This document shows positions 28,859 through 37,099 of a DNA stretch of 64,000 nucleotides, piece after piece; position 1 is the first letter of the stretch; every line of letters begins with the position of its first letter. The notes beneath the pieces are model-generated. The model searched no databases. It was not told the DNA's origin and saw only the letters and a list, made by a program, of their open reading frames with translations. Made by a program: the position numbers and the translations under genes. This DNA is from Sinomonas notoginsengisoli. GTDB taxonomy: Bacteria; Actinomycetota; Actinomycetes; Actinomycetales; Micrococcaceae. Where the stretch lies: positions 1 to 64,000 of the forward strand of contig NZ_JAIZDP010000010.1 in NCBI RefSeq assembly GCF_021554725.1, written 5' to 3'.

Positions 28859-29902
28859 ATGACAAAGTCCCCGGGGGCCGCCGACGCTCCCGAGCGGATG
28901 CCGACCATCCGCGATATCGCGGACCGGGCCGGCGTCGCGACGTCGACCGTCTCGCGTGCCCTCTCCAACCCGCAGCGCGTCAACGCCCGCACGCGGGAGC
29001 GGATCGAGAAGATCGCGGCGGAGCTGCACTACGTGCCGAGCTCCCAGGCACGCGGCCTGAGCTCCGGCCGCACCGGTGCCATCGCGGTCCTGGTCCCGGA
29101 CGTGACGAACCCGTTCTATTTCGACATCATCCGGGGCACCCAGAACCAGCTCAAGGCGGCCGGGTACACGCAGCTTCTCGTCGACACCGAGGAGGCCACC
29201 GACGTCGAACTCGATGCCCTGCGCAAGCTACGCCGCACTGCGGACGGCATTATCCTCGCGGCCTCACGCCTCACGGATGTCCAGCTCGCGGAGGCCGCAC
29301 GCCTCCAGCCTCTCGTCACGATCAACCGCGCCACCGCGGATGCACCAACCGTGCTCATCGACACTCCCGGCGCCATGGTGCAGGCCCTCGAGCACCTCGC
29401 CTCGCTCGGCCACAGGACGGTGACCTACGTGGGCGGTCCCACGAGCTCGTGGTCGACCCACCGCCGGTGGAAGGCGATTGAGGAGGCCGCCGCCCGGCGG
29501 GGAATGGACGCCGTCCGGGTCGGGCCCTACTCCCCCAAGACCTCGTCCGGGGCCGCCGCTGCCGACGCCGCACTGGGCACCGGGGCGTCGGCGGTCATCG
29601 CATTCAATGACCTCATCGCCATCGGCATGCTCCAGCGATTCCGCGAGCGCGGCGTGCGGGTCCCCGAGGACGTGAGCATCGTCGGCTGCGACAACATCTT
29701 CGGCGCCGACTTCTGCAATCCACCCCTGACCACCATCGCCTCGCCCATCGAGCAGGCGGGCCGCACGGCGGTCTCGATGCTCCTCGCCCAGCTCGACCCG
29801 CTGCGCACGGCGTCGGCGCGCCGGCTCGCGGTCATGCCCACCCACCTCGAGGTCAGGTCCTCGACTGGCGCCGCGCCGGCCGCGGAGCGGCACGCGGGCT
29901 GA
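28859..29902 (+). CDS. LacI-family regulator of the hexuronate cluster
   Basis: A 347-residue LacI-type repressor. The N-terminal helix-turn-helix is TIRDIADRAGVATSTVSRAL, followed by the hinge helix region VPSSQARGLSSGRT, then a periplasmic-binding-protein-like core beginning GAIAVLVPDVTNPFYFDIIRG and ending VRVPEDVSIVGCDNIFGADF. I use the ATG at 28859; it has no ribosome site, so a start at 28898 (MPTIRDIA) remains possible. Its position amid five matching palindromes makes it the likely controller of uidA-uidB, manD-gntK, the importer-uxaC-uxuB run and the oxidoreductase genes. The effector is unknown; an intermediate such as fructuronate or mannonate is plausible. Confidence 0.88.
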   Translation: MTKSPGAADAPERMPTIRDIADRAGVATSTVSRALSNPQRVNARTRERIEKIAAELHYVPSSQARGLSSGRTGAIAVLVPDVTNPFYFDIIRGTQNQLKAAGYTQLLVDTEEATDVELDALRKLRRTADGIILAASRLTDVQLAEAARLQPLVTINRATADAPTVLIDTPGAMVQALEHLASLGHRTVTYVGGPTSSWSTHRRWKAIEEAAARRGMDAVRVGPYSPKTSSGAAAADAALGTGASAVIAFNDLIAIGMLQRFRERGVRVPEDVSIVGCDNIFGADFCNPPLTTIASPIEQAGRTAVSMLLAQLDPLRTASARRLAVMPTHLEVRSSTGAAPAAERHAG

Positions 29903-29917
29903 GTGGCCCCGAGCGAG

Positions 29918-29939
29918 CCGCGGTCGTGGAACACCGCGG
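29918..29939. terminator. Possible stem-loop between converging genes
   Basis: CCGCGGT (29918-29924) pairs with ACCGCGG (29933-29939) around an 8-base loop, just past the lacI stop. GTGGAACACCG also occurs twice in a row here (29926-29950). Weak evidence for termination. Confidence 0.35.
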
Positions 29940-30010
29940 TGTGGAACACCGTCGCGAAGCCCGTACGACGGCGGCGCAGGGGCCTCGTCAGCCAGCTCGG
30001 CCCGGCGCGG

Positions 30011-31177
30011 CTACGAGCGCTCGGCGAACTTCCCCTCGGCGGCGATGCGCTTGTTGAGCTCGGCGAGGAACTCGTTCTCGTCGAAGTCGATCGGCACTTC
30101 CCTGCCCGTCCAGCTTGAGAGGTGGATGGCGTTGGCCAGCCGCACGCCGAGAATGCCGTCGGTGCCCGGTGCGAGCAGCGGGGTGCCGTCGAGGATGTTC
30201 GCGGCGAAGTTCTCCAGGACCCCCGAGTGCTGCGAGCCCCAGGCGGACTCGAACTCGATGGTCTCCTGGGTGTAGTAGTCCCCGGGGTTGAAGTCGCCCC
30301 TGAACATCTTCCGGACGTCCTCGATGCCCATGCCCTCGCTGATCTCGCGCTCGGGCTTGCTCAGCCGCGTCACGACGGCGGTCTTGGAGTCCTCGACGAC
30401 GATCTTGCCCCGGTCGCCGAGGATTTCGAAGCGGTCGGTGCCGGTGATGTCGTGGGTCGCGGTGACCAAGACGCCGGTGGCGCCGCCGCCGTAGTCGACC
30501 ACCGCGGTGACCTCGTCCTCGACGGCGATGTTGCGGCGGAAGCCGTAGGCAACCTTCGAGAACACCTTCTCGGGCACCCCGCAGATCCACTGCCACAGGT
30601 CCAGCTGGTGGGGAGCCTGGTTGACGAGCACACCGCCGCCCTCGCCGCCCCAGGTGGCGCGCCACTCGGACTGGTCGTAGTAGCCCTGCGGGCGCCACCA
30701 CGTGGTGATGATCCAGTTGGTGCGCTTGATCGTGCCGATCTCACCGGCGTCGACGATCTCCTTGAGCCTGCGGTAGAGCGGGTTGTTGCGCTGGTTGAAC
30801 ATGATGGCAAAGGTGAGCTCGGGCTTGGTTGCCGCGAACTCGTTGAGCGCCTTGACCTGCTTCGTGTAGACGCCGGCGGGCTTCTCGATGAGCACGTGGA
30901 TGCCGCGCTCGAGTGCCTGGATGCCCATCTGCGGGTGGAGGTAGTGCGGCACGGTCGTGACCACGGCCTCGACCGCTCCGGACTCGAGCATCGTCACGTA
31001 GTCGTCGAAGACCTGCACCTCGGGATACAGCTCGGCGATCTTCTCGCGCTTGGCCGGGTCGGTGTCGGCGATGGCCGCGACGTCGATGTTCGGCACGAGT
31101 CCGTCCGCGATGAACTTCGCGTACGAGCTGCCCTGTGCGCCGAAGCCGACGATGCCGAGACGGACTTTCCTGCTCAT
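30011..31177 (-). CDS. Gfo/Idh/MocA-family oxidoreductase
   Basis: A 388-residue NAD(P)-dependent oxidoreductase. The Rossmann part opens with RLGIVGFGAQGSSYAKF; the conserved lysine is in HVLIEKPAGVYT (the EKP motif); the C-terminal half carries VNQAPHQLDLWQW, where the histidine may be catalytic. Such enzymes oxidise or reduce sugars, sugar acids or inositols. The gene starts 27 bases after a TIM-barrel isomerase gene, a pairing common in pathways for inositol and keto-sugars. Substrate is not known; control by the LacI operator upstream of its partner is likely. Confidence 0.85.
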   Translation of the reverse strand: MSRKVRLGIVGFGAQGSSYAKFIADGLVPNIDVAAIADTDPAKREKIAELYPEVQVFDDYVTMLESGAVEAVVTTVPHYLHPQMGIQALERGIHVLIEKPAGVYTKQVKALNEFAATKPELTFAIMFNQRNNPLYRRLKEIVDAGEIGTIKRTNWIITTWWRPQGYYDQSEWRATWGGEGGGVLVNQAPHQLDLWQWICGVPEKVFSKVAYGFRRNIAVEDEVTAVVDYGGGATGVLVTATHDITGTDRFEILGDRGKIVVEDSKTAVVTRLSKPEREISEGMGIEDVRKMFRGDFNPGDYYTQETIEFESAWGSQHSGVLENFAANILDGTPLLAPGTDGILGVRLANAIHLSSWTGREVPIDFDENEFLAELNKRIAAEGKFAERS

Positions 31178-31203
31178 GGATGGTGCCTTCCGTTCTTTTA
31201 GGT

Positions 31204-32064
31204 CTAGAAGAGGTTCTTGAAGCCGAGGCTCACGAGGTTGTCGTAGGAGGTCTGCAGGGCCTCAAACACGGTGCGCCCGTAGAGCTGGTCCTGCTCGACC
31301 AGGAGGTACTCGGCGCCGGATTCGATGGCGGCGGGCACAATCGAGGCGAAGTCGAGGTTGCCCTCACCGACCTCGGCGAACTGGACCACGTCCTTGAAGT
31401 GGCCCATGAAGCCCGCCACGTCGCCTGCCTCGTAGGCCGTGATGGCCTCCTCCGGGAGCGCGCCGATGCGGTAGTCCTTCAGGTGGACCATCGCGGTCCG
31501 GCCAGCGTACTTCGTCAGGGTCCGCACGGGGTCGAGGCCGCCGCGGGCCACCCAGTGGACGTCGATCTCGAGCCCCATCGCGGGAGCCGAGTCGGCCAGG
31601 ACGTCGAGGATGTGGCGCCCACCGATCTTCGCGAACTCGACGTGGTGGTTGTGGTAGTACAGTGCAATGCCGTGCTCGGCGAGGGCCTCGGCGGTCTCGT
31701 TGGCGCGCTTCGCGTAGTCGAGGATCCGCTGTTCGGAGCGGAGCTCGGACATGGGCAGCATGCCGATGCGGAGCATCTTCGTCCCGAGGGTCTGGCAATC
31801 GGCCACGGTGCGGTCCAGATCGTTGAGCACCGCGTACGGGGTCTGGTCCTTCTCGCCGTCCACTTGGGCCGAGAGGGCTGCGAACTCGATGCCGAGTTCG
31901 GTACGCGCACGGTCCAGCTCGGCGACGTTCTGCGCGTCCATCGGGATCTGGGAGACTTCGACGGCCCGGTAGCCAATCTCGGCCACCTTGCGGAGTGTCT
32001 CGAAGGGGCCGATCTCCGCGAAGCTGTCCTTGAGCATCATCGCTTGGACGCCGATCGTGGCCAT
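31204..32064 (-). CDS. Sugar phosphate isomerase/epimerase-like TIM-barrel protein
   Basis: A 286-residue xylose isomerase-like TIM barrel. ATIGVQAMMLKDSF at the start, YYHNHHVEFAK near residue 140, EIDVHWVARGGLDP, VHLKDYR and the glutamate in YLLVEQDQLYG give the metal site. The HNHH wording resembles inosose dehydratase/IolE-like and keto-sugar proteins. AGGAG precedes the ATG at 32064. Followed by a Gfo/Idh gene; together they could handle a keto-sugar branch of glycoside breakdown. One perfect LacI-type palindrome lies 168-181 bases upstream. Confidence 0.82.
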   Translation of the reverse strand: MATIGVQAMMLKDSFAEIGPFETLRKVAEIGYRAVEVSQIPMDAQNVAELDRARTELGIEFAALSAQVDGEKDQTPYAVLNDLDRTVADCQTLGTKMLRIGMLPMSELRSEQRILDYAKRANETAEALAEHGIALYYHNHHVEFAKIGGRHILDVLADSAPAMGLEIDVHWVARGGLDPVRTLTKYAGRTAMVHLKDYRIGALPEEAITAYEAGDVAGFMGHFKDVVQFAEVGEGNLDFASIVPAAIESGAEYLLVEQDQLYGRTVFEALQTSYDNLVSLGFKNLF

Positions 32065-32171
32065 GGTTCTCCTAGTCTCGTGCTGCCTGGTTCTGGCGGA
32101 CTCGTTTCCGCGGTGCACCGCCTCACACGCTTCATTCCACCGTAGCGACCATGGCACGGGACAGAAACCGT

Positions 32172-32245
32172 TTGCCGTTTCCGTTGCCACTGCGGCTCCG
32201 CGCGCACTTCAGCCAACGGGCAGCACCTATGGGCAATCGATTGCC
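32172..32245. promoter_or_regulatory. LacI-type operator and extra half-sites (TIM-barrel/Gfo-Idh operon)
   Basis: GGCAATCGATTGCC (32232-32245) is a perfect 14-base palindrome and the best copy of the cluster motif. Closer to the gene, two TTGCC half-sites occur at 32172-32176 and 32184-32188 with a degenerate left arm (AGAAACCG). The third half-site seen elsewhere is not clear after the perfect palindrome. Confidence 0.7.
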
Positions 32246-32268
32246 ACGGGGTTTGGCATCGACGAGGG

Positions 32269-33339
32269 TCAGCGCCACATGTCCGGCGCGTACGAGCGCG
32301 CGTACACGTCCTTGATGAGCCGCAGCGTCTGAGCGCCCTCCTCCGCCCCGATCCAGAACCGCTCGCGGGCACGGAGGCAGCGGTAGAAGTCGGCGATGAG
32401 CAGCTGATGGGACGCGCCCCAGTATGAGCGCTCCCCCACCAGCACGCCGGCCTCCTCGACGACCTCCACGCGTCCGTCCCCGTGCCGCACCGTCAGGGCT
32501 CCCCGCAGACTCAGCTCCCCGGCCTCGGTCTGGATGTCGAGCGTCACGGGCGCGTTGACGCCGTTGGCGTTCGTGGCAAAGAAGACGCTACGCTGACCGC
32601 CAGCGTGCTCGAGGACCATGTCCGCCGTGTCCTCGACCTCGATCACATTCCCGAGGGCGCGTGCGGACGCGCGCCCATCCACGAGGCGCGCAGGGCCCAC
32701 GAGCCACTGCAGGAGATCGAGCGTGTGGATCGCCTGGTTCATGAGCAGTCCGCCGCCGCTGCCCGCCCAGGTCCCGCGCCACGGGCGGGCCGCGTAGTAG
32801 GCGGCCGGGCGGTGCCACATGACCGTTGCCTCCGCGCCTGTCACCGCGCCCAGAGTCCCGCCCTCGAGCAGGTCGCGCATCGCCACGACGGGGGCGTTGT
32901 AGCGGTTCTGGAAGCAGACACCGAGCTGCGTCCCGGAAGCCAGCCACGCGGCGTCGGCCGCCTCGGTGAGGCGCTCAGCATCGGCGAGGGTGTGCGCTAG
33001 CGGCTTCTCCGTCAGCACGTGCACGCCTGCCTCGAGCGCCTCGAGCGCCGCCGGAGCGTGCTCGCTGTGCGGAGTGCACAGATGCACGACGTCGACCCCT
33101 CCTCGCGCCAGCAGCTCGCCGACGCTCGCGTAACCCGGCGCGTGATGTGCCTCGGCCGCCGCCTCGCGGCGCCTTGGATCGGGGTCGACGACGCCCACGA
33201 GCCGCACTGCTCCCAGCGCCGCGAGCGACCCGATCGCCGCAAGGTGCTGCGCCGAGATGTCGCCGCAGCCGACAACCGCGGCGCGGGGAACTGACGGCTG
33301 AGCGGATTCGGGAGACGATGAGAGCACACCGGTGGGCAT
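32269..33339 (-). CDS. Gfo/Idh/MocA-family oxidoreductase (second copy)
   Basis: A 356-residue oxidoreductase, distinct from the one at 30.0-31.2 kb. RAAVVGCGDISAQHLAAI is the Rossmann glycine motif, HVLTEKPLAHTLADAERL holds the EKP lysine, and LLMNQAIHTLDLLQWLVGPA supplies the second-domain histidine. The ATG at 33339 is 30-45 bases from a LacI-type operator, so it is a separate transcription unit in the same regulon. Substrate unknown; the loop FQNRYNAPVVAMRDLL is typical of sugar-acting members. Confidence 0.84.
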   Translation of the reverse strand: MPTGVLSSSPESAQPSVPRAAVVGCGDISAQHLAAIGSLAALGAVRLVGVVDPDPRRREAAAEAHHAPGYASVGELLARGGVDVVHLCTPHSEHAPAALEALEAGVHVLTEKPLAHTLADAERLTEAADAAWLASGTQLGVCFQNRYNAPVVAMRDLLEGGTLGAVTGAEATVMWHRPAAYYAARPWRGTWAGSGGGLLMNQAIHTLDLLQWLVGPARLVDGRASARALGNVIEVEDTADMVLEHAGGQRSVFFATNANGVNAPVTLDIQTEAGELSLRGALTVRHGDGRVEVVEEAGVLVGERSYWGASHQLLIADFYRCLRARERFWIGAEEGAQTLRLIKDVYARSYAPDMWR

Positions 33340-33368
33340 TCCCCCACGCTAGTGAACGGGCTGCCGTA

Positions 33369-33393
33369 CCGCAATCGGTTGCCACCCGGTGCC
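33369..33393. promoter_or_regulatory. LacI-family operator (second Gfo/Idh gene)
   Basis: CCGCAATCGGTTGCCA (33369-33384) matches the cluster palindrome with one changed base in the left arm. GTGCC at 33389-33393 stands where the third half-site falls in other copies, ten bases after TTGCC. Confidence 0.65.
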
Positions 33394-33423
33394 GTCGGCA
33401 CCTCCCCCCTGCGGCCGCCAGCC

Positions 33424-34377
33424 CTACCGGTGGGTCTCGCCGCCGCCCAGATCCAGGAGCGCGAGCTCATCCCGGCGCGGCAGCCCCTCCCAGTCGCCGA
33501 GGTGGCCCACGGCGAAGGCCCCCAGAAGGCAGCCGCGGCGCAGGCGCCCGGGCACATCCTCGCCGTCGAGCCTCGCCGAGAGGTACCCCGCCGTGAACGC
33601 ATCGCCGGCTCCTACAGTGTCCACCGCCCTGACGGCCACCGCGGGCGCGTGGAGGACGGCGTGAGGCGTGAAGGCCTGCGCACCGTCGGCGCCGAGCTTC
33701 GCCACGACCTCGCCGACGCCGGTGCCGAGCAGTTCCTCGGCGGCGGCCTCGAGCGTTGTCCCCTCCGGTGCGGCCAACGCCAGCTCCGCGGGCGAGCCGA
33801 TGACCACCTCCGCGCCCTCGATGAGCCACGGCAGCACCTCGGCGGCCTCGTCGGGACTCCACAGCTTGGCGCGGAAGTTCACGTCGACGGAGAACGGCAC
33901 CGCCCGGCGGCGGCAGACCTGCGCGGCGTGGAGTACCGCTGCGCGAGCGACCTCCGAGAGCGCGGGCGTGATGCCGGTGAGGTGCAGCCAGCCGAGGTCG
34001 CGGTCCAGCAGGCGGTCGACGTCGTGCGGCGAGAGACGCGCCCCCGCGGAACCGCTCCGATTGTAGAAGATCCGGGAGACCTCGGGGGTTCGCGCCTCGA
34101 GGAACATGATGCCCGTGGGCCTCGAGTCCCTCCGTACGTGGGACACGTCGACCCGTTCGGCGGCGAGGCTGCGGAGGATGAACTCGCCGAGCTCGTCGTT
34201 ACCGAGCACGCCGCCCCACGACGATGGATGGCCGAGCCTCGCGAGCGCAACAGCAACGTTCAGCTCGGCCCCCGCGGCGTGCATGGTCAGGGGTCCGCCG
34301 ATCGCGAGCGGGCCCACCGACCGAAGCGAGACGAGGGCCTCGCCGAGGGTGACAACCGGGGCGCCGGCTCCGGTCAC
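33424..34377 (-). CDS. kdgK: PfkB-family 2-keto-3-deoxy-sugar-acid kinase
   Basis: A 317-residue ribokinase-fold kinase. VVTLGEALVSLRS opens the fold, AGAELNVAVALARLGHPSSWGGVLGNDELGEF is the substrate-side PfkB signature, and DTVGAGDAFTAGYLSARL near residue 250 holds the catalytic aspartate and anion hole. The best match is 2-keto-3-deoxygluconate kinase. Its GTG overlaps the aldolase stop by four bases, placing it at the end of the galactonate operon, so it may phosphorylate KDGal as well as the KDG made by ManD. This is the only KDG-type kinase in the window. Confidence 0.83.
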   Translation of the reverse strand: MTGAGAPVVTLGEALVSLRSVGPLAIGGPLTMHAAGAELNVAVALARLGHPSSWGGVLGNDELGEFILRSLAAERVDVSHVRRDSRPTGIMFLEARTPEVSRIFYNRSGSAGARLSPHDVDRLLDRDLGWLHLTGITPALSEVARAAVLHAAQVCRRRAVPFSVDVNFRAKLWSPDEAAEVLPWLIEGAEVVIGSPAELALAAPEGTTLEAAAEELLGTGVGEVVAKLGADGAQAFTPHAVLHAPAVAVRAVDTVGAGDAFTAGYLSARLDGEDVPGRLRRGCLLGAFAVGHLGDWEGLPRRDELALLDLGGGETHR

Positions 34378-35027
34378 TCGGCGTCCTCGAGCTCTCGGGC
34401 GGCCGAGACGAAGGCCCGGGCGCGTTCGGCGAGCGCCTCGGTACTGCCGCCACGGGCGCCGTCGCCCACGAGAGGACCCCCCGCGCCGATGCCGAGCGCG
34501 CCGGCCGCGATGTACTCCGGAAGCTGCTGGAGCCCCATGCCACCCACGGCCAGGAAGGGGATCTGGGGGAACGGCTCGGTGAGCGCCCGGAGGTAGCCGG
34601 GCCCTACGGCTGAGGCGGGGAAGAGCTTGACGGCGGCGGCACCATGGCGCCACGCCTCATACGCCTCGGTGGGAGTGAACGCCCCCGCCAGGACCGGGAT
34701 GCCCTGCCCGGCCGCGTACGGCACGGACTCGCTCACGGAGGGAGTCACCACGAACGTCGCACCGGCGGCCACGACGGAGTCGACGTCCTCGAGCGTGCAC
34801 ACCGTCCCGGCGCCGAGGTACGAACCTTCGGGGACGTCGGCGGCGAGGGACGCGATCGCGCCCAGCGTGCCCGGGGTAGTCAGGGCGATCTCGACGAGCC
34901 GGATGCCCTCGCGGAAGAGGACGCGTGCGGCGTCGGCGGCGTGCTCGGCCGAGTCGCCGCGGATGACGGCGACCACGCGGCTCGCGCGGACAACCTCGAG
35001 GAGGGTGCGGTTGTCGAGAGTGCTCAT
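34374..35027 (-). CDS. eda: KDPG/KDPGal-type aldolase
   Basis: A 217-residue class I aldolase that splits 2-keto-3-deoxy-6-phospho-sugar acids into pyruvate and glyceraldehyde 3-phosphate. E46 in LVEIALTTPG and the Schiff-base lysine K134 in AAVKLFPASAVGPGY match E. coli Eda (E45, K133). LGAGTVCTLEDVD and PFLAVGGMG are also conserved. Its place after dgoD suggests action on the galactonate product (DgoA role), while Eda-type enzymes also serve glucuronate. Both uses are likely here because no other aldolase is in the window. Confidence 0.88.
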   Translation of the reverse strand: MSTLDNRTLLEVVRASRVVAVIRGDSAEHAADAARVLFREGIRLVEIALTTPGTLGAIASLAADVPEGSYLGAGTVCTLEDVDSVVAAGATFVVTPSVSESVPYAAGQGIPVLAGAFTPTEAYEAWRHGAAAVKLFPASAVGPGYLRALTEPFPQIPFLAVGGMGLQQLPEYIAAGALGIGAGGPLVGDGARGGSTEALAERARAFVSAARELEDAE

Positions 35028-35076
35028 GACTGCCTTTCCTTCACTGGCGATCGGCCATCACCTACGTCTGGCTCGA

Positions 35077-36222
35077 TCACCATTCCGCGAACGATCCGTC
35101 GGCGTGGCGCCACACCGGCCCGCGCCAGGCGTGGCCGCGGAGGTCCGCGTCGCGGACGGCCGCCTCGTCGACCTCGATGCCGAGGCCCGGCCCGGTGAGC
35201 CGCTCAATGCAGCCGTCCACGAACGCCAGCGGCTCGCTGTCCACCACATAGTCCAGCACTTCGGCGCCCTGGTTGTAATGGATGCCGATGCTCTGTTCCT
35301 GGATGAGGTAGTTGGGGGTCGAGAAGCCCACCTGCAGGCAAGCCGCGAGCGCAATGGGTCCGAGGGGGCAATGCGGGGCAAGCTGTACGTCGAACGTCTC
35401 GGCGAGCGCTGCGATCTTGCGGACCTCGGTGATGCCGCCCGCGTGGCTGAGGTCCGGCTGCGCGACGGCGATGCCGGCCCCGAGCACGGGCAGGAACTCC
35501 TGGCGCGAGAAGAGCCGCTCGCCCGTGGCGATCGGGATGGTGGTCGACTCCACCATGCGCCCGATCAGGTGCGAGTTCTCCGGCACCACTGGCTCCTCGA
35601 GGAAGAGGGGGTGCAGGTCCGCGAGGAGCGAGGCGGCACGCCGGGCGGTCGCCAGTGTGAAGCGGCCGTGGAAGTCGACCGCCACATCGCGGTCCGGGCC
35701 GAGGACCTCACGGGCCGCGGCGACTCGCCGGACGACGCCGTCGAGCTCGGCCGCGCTGCCCGCCGCCGACATGCGGCCGGAAGCGTTCATCTTCACTGCC
35801 GTGAGCCCCGCCTCGACCTGCGCCGTGATGGCTTCGGCCACCTCGTTCGGCTCGTCCCCGCCGACCCACCCGTAGACCCTGATGCGGTCCCGCACCGGGC
35901 CGCCGAGGAGCTGGTGGACGGGCGCGCCGAAGTACCTGCCCGCGATGTCCCAGAGGGCTTGGTCGAGTCCGGCCACTGCACTGGCGAGGATCGGTCCGCC
36001 GCGGTAGAAGGAGCCCTTGGTCAGTACCTGCCAGTGGTCCTCGATGTGCAGCGGGTCGCGCCCGAGCAGGAGCTCGGAGAGCTGGTCCACCGCCGTGCGG
36101 ACTGTCTCGGAGCGGCCCTCGCAGGTCGCCTCGCCCCAGCCCACAACACCAGTGTCCGTCTCGACCCGGACGAACAGCCAACGCGGAGGGACCAGGAAAG
36201 TCTCGACTCTGGCAATCTTCAT
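35077..36222 (-). CDS. dgoD: D-galactonate dehydratase
   Basis: A 381-residue enolase-superfamily enzyme that dehydrates D-galactonate to 2-keto-3-deoxygalactonate. Metal ligands D183, E209 and E235 and the acid/base H185 (VDFHGRF) fall at the same numbers as in E. coli DgoD; H284 (LAPHCPLGPIALAACL) is the second catalytic histidine. QPDLSHAGGITEVRKIA and EQSIGIHYNQGAEVLDYV are further DgoD marks. It follows its importer genes with a 3-base gap and precedes the aldolase and kinase genes. Confidence 0.93.
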   Translation of the reverse strand: MKIARVETFLVPPRWLFVRVETDTGVVGWGEATCEGRSETVRTAVDQLSELLLGRDPLHIEDHWQVLTKGSFYRGGPILASAVAGLDQALWDIAGRYFGAPVHQLLGGPVRDRIRVYGWVGGDEPNEVAEAITAQVEAGLTAVKMNASGRMSAAGSAAELDGVVRRVAAAREVLGPDRDVAVDFHGRFTLATARRAASLLADLHPLFLEEPVVPENSHLIGRMVESTTIPIATGERLFSRQEFLPVLGAGIAVAQPDLSHAGGITEVRKIAALAETFDVQLAPHCPLGPIALAACLQVGFSTPNYLIQEQSIGIHYNQGAEVLDYVVDSEPLAFVDGCIERLTGPGLGIEVDEAAVRDADLRGHAWRGPVWRHADGSFAEW

Positions 36223-36225
36223 GCC

Positions 36226-37098
36226 TCAGCCCTTCGTTGCGCCCGCAGTGAGGCCCGAGACAATGTACCGCTGGGCGAAGAGCGCAATCACCATGATCGG
36301 CAGCGTCACCACTGTCGCTGCCGCCATAAGGCCGCCCCAGTCGATGCTCGCGTAGGAGACGAAGTCGAAGATGGCCACAGGCAGCGTCTTGGTCTTCGAG
36401 CCTGAGAGCACCAGGGCGAACATGAAGTTGTTCCACGAGAAGATGAAGGCCAGGATCCCCGCCGTCGCCATGCCCGCCACGGAGAGCGGCAGGGTGATCC
36501 TCCGGAAGGCCCCGATGGGCGTGAGCCCGTCCACCTGGGCGGACTCCTCCAGCTCGAGCGGCATGGAGTCGAAGTAGCCCATCATGATGTACACGATCAG
36601 CGGCAGGGCCACGAACATATGGCTCAGGATGAGCACCTCGAACCCGCCGACCATGCGCAGGTTCGAGAACACGTAGTACCACGGCACGAGGAGCGAGACC
36701 CCCGGGATCACGCGCGCCATGAGCACCACTAGGGCTGAGCGGTGCATCGTGAAGCGGCTCATCGAGTACGCCGCGGGGACACCGAGGACGAGGGAGAGCA
36801 CGGTCGAGACGAACGCGACCCAGAAGCTGTTCGCGACGAACACGAAGTAGTTGTTGCGCGTGAGCACGTTGACGTAGTTCTCGAGCGTGGGCTGGAACAG
36901 GACCGACTTGGACAGGTCGTAGATGTCCACGTTGGTCTTGAGCGAGGCGAGGACCATCCACACGAGGGGAAGGAGGAGCGCGACCACCGTCGCGATGAGC
37001 GCCACGACCCTAAACGTCGGGTAAACACGGGTCGAGGCCGGCCTGCGGCGGCGGGCAGGCGTCGCGCGCGAGGCGGGCAGCGCCGTCGTGCGTGCCAT
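36226..37098 (-). CDS. ABC transporter permease of the galactonate operon (MalG type)
   Basis: A 290-residue CUT1 permease with an Arg-rich N-terminus and about six spans. The coupling loop is EESAQVDGLTPIGAFRR and the end reads RYIVSGLTAGATKG. It sits directly before dgoD and one base after the partner permease ends, so it is in the galactonate operon. Cargo is inferred to be galactonate or a galactonate-yielding sugar. Confidence 0.86.
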   Translation of the reverse strand: MARTTALPASRATPARRRRPASTRVYPTFRVVALIATVVALLLPLVWMVLASLKTNVDIYDLSKSVLFQPTLENYVNVLTRNNYFVFVANSFWVAFVSTVLSLVLGVPAAYSMSRFTMHRSALVVLMARVIPGVSLLVPWYYVFSNLRMVGGFEVLILSHMFVALPLIVYIMMGYFDSMPLELEESAQVDGLTPIGAFRRITLPLSVAGMATAGILAFIFSWNNFMFALVLSGSKTKTLPVAIFDFVSYASIDWGGLMAAATVVTLPIMVIALFAQRYIVSGLTAGATKG

Positions 37099-37099
37099 C

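Noticed and set aside
29926-29950. GTGGAACACCG direct repeat after lacI as an attachment site
   Set aside because: Only two 11-base copies, no integrase nearby; more likely part of a weak terminator.
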